Positions 9,011-17,746 of a stretch of DNA of 64,000 nt are shown in pieces. The translations under genes and the position numbers were made by a program. Position 1 is the first letter of the stretch. Each line of letters opens with the position of its first letter. Below the pieces are notes generated by a model. The model was not told the origin of the DNA, searched no databases, and saw only the letters and a program-made list of their open reading frames with translations. Source of the DNA: Pyropia yezoensis (lineage: Eukaryota; Rhodophyta; Bangiophyceae; Bangiales; Bangiaceae); the NCBI GenBank assembly GCA_009829735.1, contig CM020618.1:29240894-29304893 (forward strand), read 5' to 3'.

Positions 9011-11791
9011 ATGCCCCCTCGACGTCATCTCCAGCTCGTCAACAACCTTCCGGAATCGCAGCCGACAGCTGAACTTGAAGGCGAGGCGGCAGCAGCCGCA
9101 GTAATGGCGGATATGCCGACGGGCCAGGCGCAGCTGCACTGGACCGCACCGGGTTGCACCACGGATGCGTCATCCGACCTGGCGCCTCTGCTGCCGTCCC
9201 CGGCGGCAAGTGCGGCCCGGCCACCTCTTGCCACTGGTCGGCTACCTGCAGCGGAAGGGAGCGGGATGGTGTTGCCCCCGCGCCGACCTGGGCTGCCCGC
9301 TGCGGGGGCATCGACGCCCCCGCGCCGTACCTCTGGAGTGAAGTCAGGGAAGCGTCCGCTGGGGGTGCCCATCTCGCCCAATGGCAGCAGCGCTGCGGTG
9401 GGGGCAGGCGGAAAGGCGCGGAAGAGATGGACTGCTGTGGCGGCGCGTGCTCCCACCGCTCAGCCAGACCAACTTGCTGGAAGCAAGGCCGTGGACGACG
9501 GCGATGGGGCTTCACCTGTCTCTATCGCTGATGTCGCTCGCCGAGACAAGCGTGCCACGACGGCCCCTGTGGCGGCTCGTGGGAAGAGCGCTTCTGTGCC
9601 CAATGACCCGCGTCGACCGACTCTCCCACCTCCTGCGTCGCCGTCGTCGCCTGGATCTCATGACCAACCAGCACCGTCATCGATCCCGGGGGTGCACAGG
9701 CCATCATTATTCGTGATGCCTTTGCAGAAGCGTCTGGCGGCTGTGGTTGGGCCACCGAGGGGTCTCTCGTATCGTGTTCCCCTCGTACCGATTGCTGACC
9801 AGGCGGGTACACCTGAAGGTAGGTCACTTACGCGGGCTCCAGCCCCGTCGGTGCCCAAGGCTCCCAAGGGCGTTCGAAAGCCAGCTAAGACGCGTGTGAA
9901 GCGCGCACCCAAGAAAGGGGCAATGCAGGAAAAGCTTCCTGCCGCCGGTCCTAGCCAGGCTCCCGATGGGCCTCCAACGGCAGCGTCGCAAAATGGTGCT
10001 ACGCCGCTGGCTGAGGCTCCTCCCGTGCATCAAGTTGGGGACCTTCCTGATGTTTCTTCCGTGACAGTAGGCACCATGACCAGGGTGTTTGCGGAGGGGC
10101 TGCGCCCCATGTGTGCCCATTTGGCTGGGCTGAGCAAGAAGCTCGACGAGGTCCACACCTCCGTCAACCGCCTTTCGACGAGCTTGCACAACCAGGGCGT
10201 TGGGAACGAGCGCACCGCCCAAGCTGTGGTGCAACTGCAGGGCGCCGTCAAGGGCGTGTATGACGGGGTGGTTGCCAGAGTCAAGGAGGAGCCTGTTGGG
10301 GCGGTCAAACTTCGCGGGAGCACCGCGATGTTGGACGACTGCGAGGCCCAGCAGGAGCTGGCAACCATTAATGATAAGGAGCTCGGTGATGTGCGCGACG
10401 TGGCCAAGAAGGCCCTGATCGACGAGATGTTGGGGTCCACCGAGAGCTACAAGGCGATGCCCAACCGTGCGCGCTTCCTGGGTATGCTGTGCGAGGCTTG
10501 CGAAAGCGTCCGAGGTGGGACCCGCGACGACTCGGAGGCGTACCTTGCCAGCCTCCGTGTCTTTTTGACGACAGCCGGCACCCCAACGGAGAAGCGCGTT
10601 CGTGTCAGTGAGAAGCTCTACCGCATTACTAGCCACGTGACTGAGGCGTTGCGGAAGGTGGCCATGCAGGCGTACTTCAGCAGCTTGGGCGAGAACGTGG
10701 ACTCGATGGCGCCCGAGGTTGCGGCCAAGTGGCTGCAGAAGGGAAAGTACGCATGCTCTCCAACGGCGGACGCCGCCATCAATGCTGCTCTGAAGGCGAT
10801 GTTCAGACGTAATGGCCACCGGTCGCGCGTCGTTCAGCCCGAGGACGTTGGCGACGCTGAGTACGTCGACGCAAGTACGGGACACGTCGGGCTCATCGCC
10901 CACTGGGCGCGCGGCGTGTTTGAGAAGGTGGCCGGAGTCCGTAAGCCGGGCCGCAGTGGCAACGATGACAATGCGTACGATGGGTGGCGGGAGGAGGTGC
11001 GGCATGTCAGCAAGTTCCTCCGCAAGCACCAGAACGTCGAGGCCGGTCTCCGGCTGTGTGATGGAGAGGACAAACGACGTGCCATGCACGTTGCTGACGA
11101 CGGCACCTTTGTGATTGACGAGTCGGGCGATGAGCTGCAAGAGCGTCCGGCTCGTCCCGCTGGGTCCGGTGGCTCTGCGGGGTCGAATGGCACTGCGGGG
11201 GCGTATGGAGCTGAGGGGTCGGATGGCTCTGCCGATCCGGAATGGGATAGTAGTGCGGAGCTGCTGCCTGCGTATGCTTCTGGGAACGACCATGTGGACG
11301 GAGGGGAGGGCGTTGACGGTGGAGAGGGTTATGATGACGGGGAAGGTTATGGTGACGGGGAGGGCGTTGGCGCTGGGGAGGGCGTCGAGCGTGAGGAGGG
11401 AGTTGCCGGAGAAGAGAGCGTTGGTGGTTGGGAGGGCGTTGGTGAGGGGGAGGGGGTTGCCGTCGCGGATGGTGTTGAGGATGGGGAGGGCGCTGCCCGT
11501 GTGGGGGACTCCGACGATGGGGCCGGCCTTGGCGCCGCGGGGGGCGTGGTCAATCGGGCTGTTGGTGACTCTGCGAGACTCGTGAGCAGTGGCGCTGGTA
11601 TTGGCGCCACGGATGGCGTTGACGCTGTGGAGGGCGCCGACGCCGTGGTTGGCGTGGACGCTGTGGGGGGCGCCGACGCCGTGGTTGGCGTTGACGGTGG
11701 CGAGCTGGGCCCCGCTCCACCCGGCCTTCTTCCCGAGAGCGTCGCATATCCGGGCGGCTTTGCGGAGTACCTTGAGGAGGTGCCACTGTGA
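9011..11791 (+). CDS. Large unknown protein (926 aa) with Gly/Glu repeat tail
   Basis: A single uninterrupted frame from ATG to TGA. Residues 1-430 are low-complexity, basic, and Ala/Pro/Ser-rich. Residues about 432-710 form a compositionally normal, probably helical domain (motifs include DVAKKALIDEML, ACESVRGGTRDDSEAYL and FRRNGHRSRV). Residues about 715-890 are a degenerate Gly-Glu-Gly-Val repeat encoded by GAGGGCGTT-like short repeats, followed by a short unique C-terminus. No family was recognised. It is divergently oriented to the Plavaka-like transposase and enclosed by the same inverted repeats, so it may be an accessory protein of that element. A host gene cannot be excluded. Confidence 0.65.
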   Translation: MPPRRHLQLVNNLPESQPTAELEGEAAAAAVMADMPTGQAQLHWTAPGCTTDASSDLAPLLPSPAASAARPPLATGRLPAAEGSGMVLPPRRPGLPAAGASTPPRRTSGVKSGKRPLGVPISPNGSSAAVGAGGKARKRWTAVAARAPTAQPDQLAGSKAVDDGDGASPVSIADVARRDKRATTAPVAARGKSASVPNDPRRPTLPPPASPSSPGSHDQPAPSSIPGVHRPSLFVMPLQKRLAAVVGPPRGLSYRVPLVPIADQAGTPEGRSLTRAPAPSVPKAPKGVRKPAKTRVKRAPKKGAMQEKLPAAGPSQAPDGPPTAASQNGATPLAEAPPVHQVGDLPDVSSVTVGTMTRVFAEGLRPMCAHLAGLSKKLDEVHTSVNRLSTSLHNQGVGNERTAQAVVQLQGAVKGVYDGVVARVKEEPVGAVKLRGSTAMLDDCEAQQELATINDKELGDVRDVAKKALIDEMLGSTESYKAMPNRARFLGMLCEACESVRGGTRDDSEAYLASLRVFLTTAGTPTEKRVRVSEKLYRITSHVTEALRKVAMQAYFSSLGENVDSMAPEVAAKWLQKGKYACSPTADAAINAALKAMFRRNGHRSRVVQPEDVGDAEYVDASTGHVGLIAHWARGVFEKVAGVRKPGRSGNDDNAYDGWREEVRHVSKFLRKHQNVEAGLRLCDGEDKRRAMHVADDGTFVIDESGDELQERPARPAGSGGSAGSNGTAGAYGAEGSDGSADPEWDSSAELLPAYASGNDHVDGGEGVDGGEGYDDGEGYGDGEGVGAGEGVEREEGVAGEESVGGWEGVGEGEGVAVADGVEDGEGAARVGDSDDGAGLGAAGGVVNRAVGDSARLVSSGAGIGATDGVDAVEGADAVVGVDAVGGADAVVGVDGGELGPAPPGLLPESVAYPGGFAEYLEEVPL

Positions 11792-12600
11792 CGTACTCTG
11801 ACGACGGAGGACGGTGTGGCGGAGTGAGGCGGAGTGAAACCAGTAGCACCGTCGGATTTCTCCGGGCGGGGTGGAGGACGGGGTCGCGACAGCCTGCTGC
11901 CCGTCGTGCTTGTGAGCTCGCCGCTGTCTGCCATGAGATGCTGGTACTGTGTCGCGTTGGCGGCTGTGCTCGTGGGCTACGACTGGCTGCTGTGAGTACG
12001 ATAGCATAGTGCGAGCAAGCGGGAAGCCTGAGGGGGGGGAGCCGGCGGGAGGGAGGGGGGGGGAGGGCGGCATGGAGACTGGAGCTGGCCGCTGACACAG
12101 CTGCCGGCAGTTTGCTGTTTGGATGGGAAGGGGGAACCGGGGGGGGAGGAGAGGGGTGGGGAGGGGTGGGGGGGGGGAACCTGAGGGGAGGGGAGACTGG
12201 CGAGACTCATGAGCAGACGCCCTTGGCTTGCTTGTGCGCCTTTTCGAGTGATTGACAGCCGAGTAGACGCTGGCGAGCCAGCGCTGTGAGTATGGACACA
12301 GTTTGTACGTCTGGGGGTGAGTAGTTCGTTGCTTTCAAAGATGCTACGAAGATGGTGAGGACCGCTTCGGTAGCACCACAGCGTCAGCAGTGTGTCCTTC
12401 TTTGTTGCGTGGTATCCAGGGTCCTACCGGCAGCACCAGTGGCTGCCACAGTGAGCGGGTGTAGCAGGGCAGGGGGGGGATGAAAGGGACGCGAAAGTGG
12501 GACCACAGGTACAGGTTGTGGTCACATGCGAATACCTCGTGTGAGCCGAGAAATATTACGAGTCCGCGACAGCACATGCGAGACTGTAAAGGGTGCGCGC
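11792..12600. other. G-rich spacer, no gene
   Basis: Downstream of the 926-aa frame. The plus strand has many G runs at 12030-12200. No supported coding region was seen. Confidence 0.5.
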
Positions 12601-12815
12601 TCGATGGGAATCCCCATCGAGGCCCCTCGAGCACGTTCCCATCGAGTTCCCATCGAAGGCCCATCAAAAAGGGGCTTCGTTGGCCAATGAAGCCCCGTCG
12701 AGTCCCGTCGAGTTTCCATCGAATGCGCGGACTCGGCGGGCTTTCAGCGGGAGCTGACGATGCGCGCCACCTGCAGGGGATCGATGATGGGGCCGCCACG
12801 CCATCGCGCTCACAT
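12601..12815. repeat. Right terminal-type repeat with CCCATCGA array
   Basis: TCGATGGG/CCCATCGA copies at 12601, 12613, 12638 and 12649, with CCCGTCGA variants near 12700, are followed by the inverted 25-bp block at 12738-12762. The outside direct repeat is at 12768-12815. This mirrors the left block at 957-1210. Confidence 0.65.
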
Positions 12816-13147
12816 GGACTTCCACGCCACCCGGGCGGATCGTCTGCGAATCGGCAGCCGCGGAGACAGCGAGGTCTCTCCCCCTGCCGCCCATCCACAC
12901 TGCCGCCCCCGTTTACGACGCGGTCCACTCCACCCTTGGCCGTCCCCCCCGCCCCCCCTGGCACACCCCTCCCCCGACGCCCGCGACGCTCCCCGGTTCC
13001 TGGTCATCCTGTCCCACTCGGGGGCCCGCCCCCCTCTTTTCCACCCCCCCCTCCCACCCCCCCCCATCTTCCACCCCCCTCCCCCCCCCCCCCCCCCCCC
13101 CTCCTCCTCCACCATTCTTTCCCTCCTTCCGGGGCGCCGCTGCCGCC

Positions 13148-13275
13148 ATGGTCTTCTTGCGCGTAACCCCAGCCATGGCGGCCGCCCTCCGTGCGGGCCT
13201 CCCCGCCGGCACCGCTGTGCCGGCAGAGTGGGTGGCGCACACCACCCTCGCCGCCGCCGTTGCCACATGCCGCGA

Positions 13276-13307
<32 letters not shown>

Positions 13308-14066
13308 CGGCGGCGGGGGGGGGTGACGGCGCCGCGCGAGGCGAGCCAGACGCGGCGTCGGCGGCGTCGGCGGCGGCGACCCCCACCGCCGTTGCCTCGC
13401 CGCCGCCGCCCAATGCCGTCGCAGGTGGCGGCGGCGGCGGTGGGGACGGCGTCGCCGCCGCGGGTTGGGCGGGCCGCCCCCCCCTGCCGCCCGGCGGTGG
13501 CGCCCCCCCCGCCCCCCCCAGCGGCGGTCCCCCCCCCGCAGCCCCCCCCCCCCGCGGCCCCCGGCTGCCCGTCCCTGGCGCACCTGCTGGTGGGGGCGAC
13601 AGTCCACTGGGGCACCGCCCCCCCCCCCCCCCCCCCCCCGCCGCCCCCCCACGCGGCAGCGCTTGCCGCCCGGCTGGCCCGCCTCCGCTCCGCCGCTGAC
13701 GAGGCGGCCTACGCGGCGCTGGTGCTGGACGTGGTGCCCCGGGGTGCCCGCTCCCGGGCGTCGCCCCCGTCGGCGGCGGCTGGGCGGGGCGAGGGGCACG
13801 AGGCAACGGCGGCGGCGATGCGGCTGGGCGTGGGCGTTGGCCTCAACGTGGTGGTGTCCATGGCAACGGGCGCGACGGTGGGCGGCTGGCTGGGCGCCCG
13901 GGTGGTGGACGGGGCGGGTGGGACCGCCGCGGAGCGGCGGGTGGGCGCGTGTGTGGGGGCGCTGGTGGGGGTGGTGGCGGCGGTGTTTGTCGAGGGCACC
14001 CTGGTCGTTGTGCGCCTGTACGCGGCGGATGTGGTCGAGCACGGGCGGGGGCGGGTCAAGGCATGA
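13148..14066 (+). CDS. Vma12/TMEM199-like V-ATPase assembly factor (frame change inside)
   Basis: The C-terminal part (about 13560-14066) has the layout of the ER-resident V-ATPase assembly factor Vma12/Vph2/TMEM199. It has a short LAHLLVGATVHW block, a helical LRSAADEAAYAALVLDVVP block, and two membrane segments (LGVGVGLNVVVSMATGATVG; VGALVGVVAAVFVEGTLVVV) separated by a short loop. The N-terminal segment beginning MVFLRVTPAMAAALRAGLP at 13148 resembles the family N-terminus but lies in a different frame. The two are separated by a 250-bp Ala/Pro/Gly low-complexity tract with C/G homopolymers. Either a short intron or a homopolymer indel joins them; the sequence does not decide which. Expected role: chaperoning assembly of the V0 sector at the ER. 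Family call is moderate. Confidence 0.55.
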
Positions 14067-14551
14067 GGGGGGAAAGGCTCGAGGGAGGGGGTGGGAGGGG
14101 GGGGGGGGGAGCAGAGGGTAAACGACGCGCGGCGGTCGCGGAGAGGGGTGCGGAGGAGGAGGTGTGCGGGGGAGGCGCGTGCGCTCCGTGTCGGCGGGGG
14201 ATGGACACGGCGGATGGCGTCATGCTGTTCTGGACAGGACCTGTCGTATTTTCTTTTGTCTATTCTAATCCGTGCTGGGAGTCCCCCGCCGGTCACTTGG
14301 CCGTAGATAGGTACCTGCGCTCGCGCTGCAGTGCACAAGAGGTGCACCCACCGCCCATGCGGCAGCCACACCACTGGTGGCGGCGAATGGCGGGTCGGCC
14401 GTTCCGCTCCAGCCCCGTGTCCGCCAGACGTGACCGACAGCAGACGGACAACCCCCTCGCTCCAAGGGCTCGCGGCTCACCCAAGCACACAAGACTTGCC
14501 GTCGTCGCCCGGCCCACACCCCCCCCCCCCCAACTGGCCCCCCTTCCTCCC
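14067..14551. other. Convergent intergenic region
   Basis: Lies between the Vma12-like gene (+) and the NYN gene (-). The central 14220-14290 part is less GC-rich. No gene was seen. Confidence 0.5.
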
Positions 14552-17299
14552 TCACATGGCCCCCACGGCCGGCCGCGGCACAAACGTGCCCTTGACAAAC
14601 GAAAACGCGACGCGGCGGCGGCCGAGAAAGGCGCGCAGCCGCCAGCGGCAGCCAATGTCGGTCTGTGCGGCCACCTCGGCACGAAAGTGGTCGTTGGATA
14701 CAACCACCCCCCCCGCGGCGACCGCCGCGACGAGCAGCACCAGGTCGTCGTCGCCCTTTTTGCCTTCGCCTGGCCCGCAAAAGAGGAGCCACCCCCGCGC
14801 CAGGAGCTCCGCAGCCAGCGGCACGTCGCGGGGGGCCAGCGGCGCCGCCCACCGCCCGTGCGGCAGCACCCCCACCACGGGGTGGCCGCCCGCGGCAAAG
14901 TGCCACAGCGCGGCGTAGAGGCCGGGGAGGGAGAAACGCAGGTGGCCACCGTGCTCGTACGCCACGTTGGAGCCGTCGATAAACACGGGGGGTGGAGGAG
15001 GAGGGGGGGGCTGCCGACGGGCGCGGCCGCGCCCATGGCCGTGGGGGCCTGGCTCCGGGTGGTGGGGGGCGGGGGGATCGTCGGCCGCACTGGCCGCCAA
15101 CGGAGGGGTGGGCAGGTACGCCCCGCACAGGGACGCCACGGGCGGCGGGCGGGGGGGTGGGAGCGGCGCCGACGGGGAGGCCTTCGCCCACGCGGGTGGC
15201 GCCGCCCAGGCGGGAAAAGTGGCTGCAGAGGGGGGCGCGAAAAACGCGGCCACGGGGGGGGCGGGCGCCCACGCGGGGGGGGGGCGCCGCGGTGGCGGCA
15301 CGCCCGCGGCGGACCCCAGCGGTGGCAGACACGACGGGGAGGGCACCCACGGGGATGGCGGTGGGGACGGCGGCAACGAGGTCATTTGGCCATCGTCTGC
15401 CATTGGTGGCAGGGGCGGTGGCGGTGGCGGCGGCGGCGGTGGTGGCGGCGGCGGCGCATCCCCCGCCGCCGACACCCCCCGCCATGACAAGCCCGCCACC
15501 ACCGTCGGTGGTAGGTGCAGGGGCGACGGCGCGCCTAGCATCATGCGGTAGAGGCTGGCCATAGAGAGTGGCGGCAAGCTGTGAGAAGGGGGCGCGGCGC
15601 CCTTGGATCCTTTGGGAGCCTTGACGCCCACTGGTGGGGGCGAGGGCGGTGGCAACGTCGGCGCCCGCAGTGCGGTCGCAGCGGCAACGGTAGACGGTGA
15701 CGACAGCGACAGCCGCGGCAACGCGGCGGCCGCTGCTGGGCCCGCCCGCACTGGTGGCGGTGGGGACAATGAGCACGCACAGCCGCCAACCGCCACGGCT
15801 GTGGCCGCCGCCGCATCTGTCACCGCCGCCGGGTCGGGGCGGCAGCGCCGCTGGCCGCGCAGCAGCCGCCGAGGCGGCGACGGGGGCGGTGCGCTCCCCC
15901 GGGCGCGCACCAGGGAGGCGTGGTAGGCCACCAGCACCGCCGCCGTCGCGGCGGCCACGTCGCCATGGTGGTCTGCTGCCCACAGACGAGGAGCGACCAC
16001 CCTCCGCCGGCGGTGGGAGGGGGGGGAGGCGGCGCCCGTGACGGCCGCCGTGGTCAACGGCGGCCGCCGCCCCACCAGCGACGCCTGGTAGGCCAGCAGC
16101 GCACACGCAGAAGCGGCCGACAGGTCACCGCCGTCCAGGTTGGCGGGGGGAGACCCGGCAGTGACAGTGCGGCGGGTGCCCCCGCTGAAGCCGCGGCCAA
16201 CACCGTCCAAGCTGCCACGGTAGGCATCCGCGGATGTGGCGTCGGGCGCACCACAGGGGGTAGCCGCCATCGTTTTGGTGGTCGTCGTGGTGGTAGTCGT
16301 TGTCGTGACGGTGTGTGCCACGGTGACGACTGTGGTGGTCGCAGTGAGCGGGCGCCGCACCAGGGCGGCGTGGTAGGCCAACAGCGCGTCCACGTTCAGC
16401 TCATCCTCCCCGAGCTCCCCCACCTCCCCGTGGCCCTCCTCATTTTCTTGGCCCGCAGCGGCCGTCGGGACGACAGCCGACGGTCGCGGCGATGGCGGGG
16501 GTGGCCCTCCCCGCTCTAGGGGCGGCCGGCCACGCCGCCGCGCCGGGTGCCTGGTCGCAGCCGCCACCGCTTCCGCAGCTCGTCGCGGCCGCGGCGGCGG
16601 GCGACGAGGCACTACCGTGACGCGCACGCTCATCGGGAGCTGCCACGAACGGGGAAGGGACGGGAGAGAGGCGGCAGGGTTGCAAACCCAGCACGGACGC
16701 CACTGCCGGCACTCCGACCACAGACGACGCCGCGGCAGGCGCGATGACCCGCATCGGCTATGGCGGGGCTCACTGCCGCAGCCGCCGCCACCGCGAACAA
16801 GCCCCCACTTGCAGGTGGGGAGGACCTGGGTGCGTAAGGGTGCAAGGGGCGGCCCGCCGCACGGCCGGCCCGCCCACGACGCACAAGCCGTGTGCGGTCG
16901 CGCGGAAGAGGACGGGGCGTGATAAAGGCGGGGGGGGGGAGGGGGGCTTTCACCCTGCAGAGGCTGTACCGGTCGCGGCGGGGGGAGGGGTGGGGCGGGG
17001 GACAGGACGGGAAGACACAGGCGGCCAATCCCCGCCGCCGACCGCGCCGCCGGCTGTGCCACCGCCACGGCGGCGCCGAGTAGGTGCCGTGGCCCGTGAA
17101 GGTCGTCGGGTGTGGGAAGCGCCGTGGCGGGCGACGGCGCCTCTGCTTTGACGAGAGAGACCAGCAGCGGGGGGGGTGGGGGAACGAGGGGGGGAGAGGA
17201 GACAGACCTGCCGAGAGGCACCAGCGCCGAAAGCCAGCACGCGCCCCATGTGTAGGAGCTAGGATGCGGGGGGGGGTCACGCGCTGCGGCTCGAGGCAT
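14552..17299 (-). CDS. Regnase/Zc3h12a-like NYN-domain ribonuclease
   Basis: The last ~144 residues (about 772-915 of the longest frame) match the Zc3h12a/MCPIP NYN (PIN-like) RNase fold. VFIDGSNVAYEHGG supplies the first catalytic Asp, GKKGDDDLVLL the middle acidic residues and VVSNDHFR the third site; it ends FSFVKGTFVP. These families cleave structured or AU-rich RNA using a metal-binding acidic centre. There is no CCCH finger in view; the domain is C-terminal behind a long Pro/Ala-rich region. That region contains three copies of an AYHASLVR-like motif (about residues 309, 404 and 459). The longest frame starts at ATG 17299, but ATG 16633 (MSVRVTVVPRRP) is an equally plausible start, since upstream residues look like translated leader. 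It is divergent from the Tic22 gene. Confidence 0.7.
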   Translation of the reverse strand: MPRAAARDPPPHPSSYTWGACWLSALVPLGRSVSSPPLVPPPPPLLVSLVKAEAPSPATALPTPDDLHGPRHLLGAAVAVAQPAARSAAGIGRLCLPVLSPAPPLPPPRPVQPLQGESPPPPPRLYHAPSSSARPHTACASWAGRPCGGPPLAPLRTQVLPTCKWGLVRGGGGCGSEPRHSRCGSSRLPRRRLWSECRQWRPCWVCNPAASLPSLPRSWQLPMSVRVTVVPRRPPPRPRRAAEAVAAATRHPARRRGRPPLERGGPPPPSPRPSAVVPTAAAGQENEEGHGEVGELGEDELNVDALLAYHAALVRRPLTATTTVVTVAHTVTTTTTTTTTTKTMAATPCGAPDATSADAYRGSLDGVGRGFSGGTRRTVTAGSPPANLDGGDLSAASACALLAYQASLVGRRPPLTTAAVTGAASPPSHRRRRVVAPRLWAADHHGDVAAATAAVLVAYHASLVRARGSAPPPSPPRRLLRGQRRCRPDPAAVTDAAAATAVAVGGCACSLSPPPPVRAGPAAAAALPRLSLSSPSTVAAATALRAPTLPPPSPPPVGVKAPKGSKGAAPPSHSLPPLSMASLYRMMLGAPSPLHLPPTVVAGLSWRGVSAAGDAPPPPPPPPPPPPPPLPPMADDGQMTSLPPSPPPSPWVPSPSCLPPLGSAAGVPPPRRPPPAWAPAPPVAAFFAPPSAATFPAWAAPPAWAKASPSAPLPPPRPPPVASLCGAYLPTPPLAASAADDPPAPHHPEPGPHGHGRGRARRQPPPPPPPPVFIDGSNVAYEHGGHLRFSLPGLYAALWHFAAGGHPVVGVLPHGRWAAPLAPRDVPLAAELLARGWLLFCGPGEGKKGDDDLVLLVAAVAAGGVVVSNDHFRAEVAAQTDIGCRWRLRAFLGRRRVAFSFVKGTFVPRPAVGAM

Positions 17300-17746
17300 G
17301 GCGGGAAGTTGCAGAGCAATTTTGTTCCCCAGTCACCAGTGCCTCCCCATATTTAGCTCACTTAACACTTGTGCTTCATAAACAATTAGGTCTCTTCGGT
17401 CTTGACTGAATATGTACATCGTCGGATCCTCTGCCACGTGGCAAGGGATCTCGGCACGTGCCGTCCCGTACGCGAGCAACCGGCAAAAAAGTCCCCGCAC
17501 GAGACGCCCCCAAAGCCGCCCTATCGCGAGCGCCCCCTCCACGCCCTCGTCCGCATCGCCTCGACGGGCGCCACCGCCGCTGCCGCTGTTCGCCGCGGGT
17601 CCCCCTTGGGCGCGGGTCCACCGCCTGTGGTGGGAGTGCGCCTGCCATTGACCGAAGCTCTACCAAGCACCTCCCCCACCCCCCACCCCCCCTCCCCGTC
17701 CGCTCTCTTTCCACGTTTGGCGGCCCCGCGGCGCGCGCGCGAGGCC
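17300..17746. promoter_or_regulatory. Divergent promoter region, NYN gene / Tic22
   Basis: The only AT-rich stretch in several kb is at 17315-17415 (contains ATATTTAGCTCAC and CATAAACAATTAG), between two divergently read genes. The frame of the Tic22 gene is open here, but its residues look like untranslated leader. Promoter function is inferred from position and base composition only. Confidence 0.35.

Larger units (their letters stand above)
1016..12762. mobile_element. Candidate ~11.7-kb Plavaka-type DNA transposon
   Basis: The interval is bounded by perfect 25-bp inverted repeats and by subterminal CCCATCGA clusters at both ends. It encloses a Plavaka/KDZ-like transposase (minus strand), a large unknown protein (plus strand) and a minisatellite frame. 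The composition fits a large autonomous element of the CACTA-like group. Against this: no CACTA terminus was recognised, the direct repeats outside are about 50 bp rather than 2-3 bp, and a third motif cluster lies inside at 8115-8142. The boundaries are therefore inferred. Confidence 0.4.
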
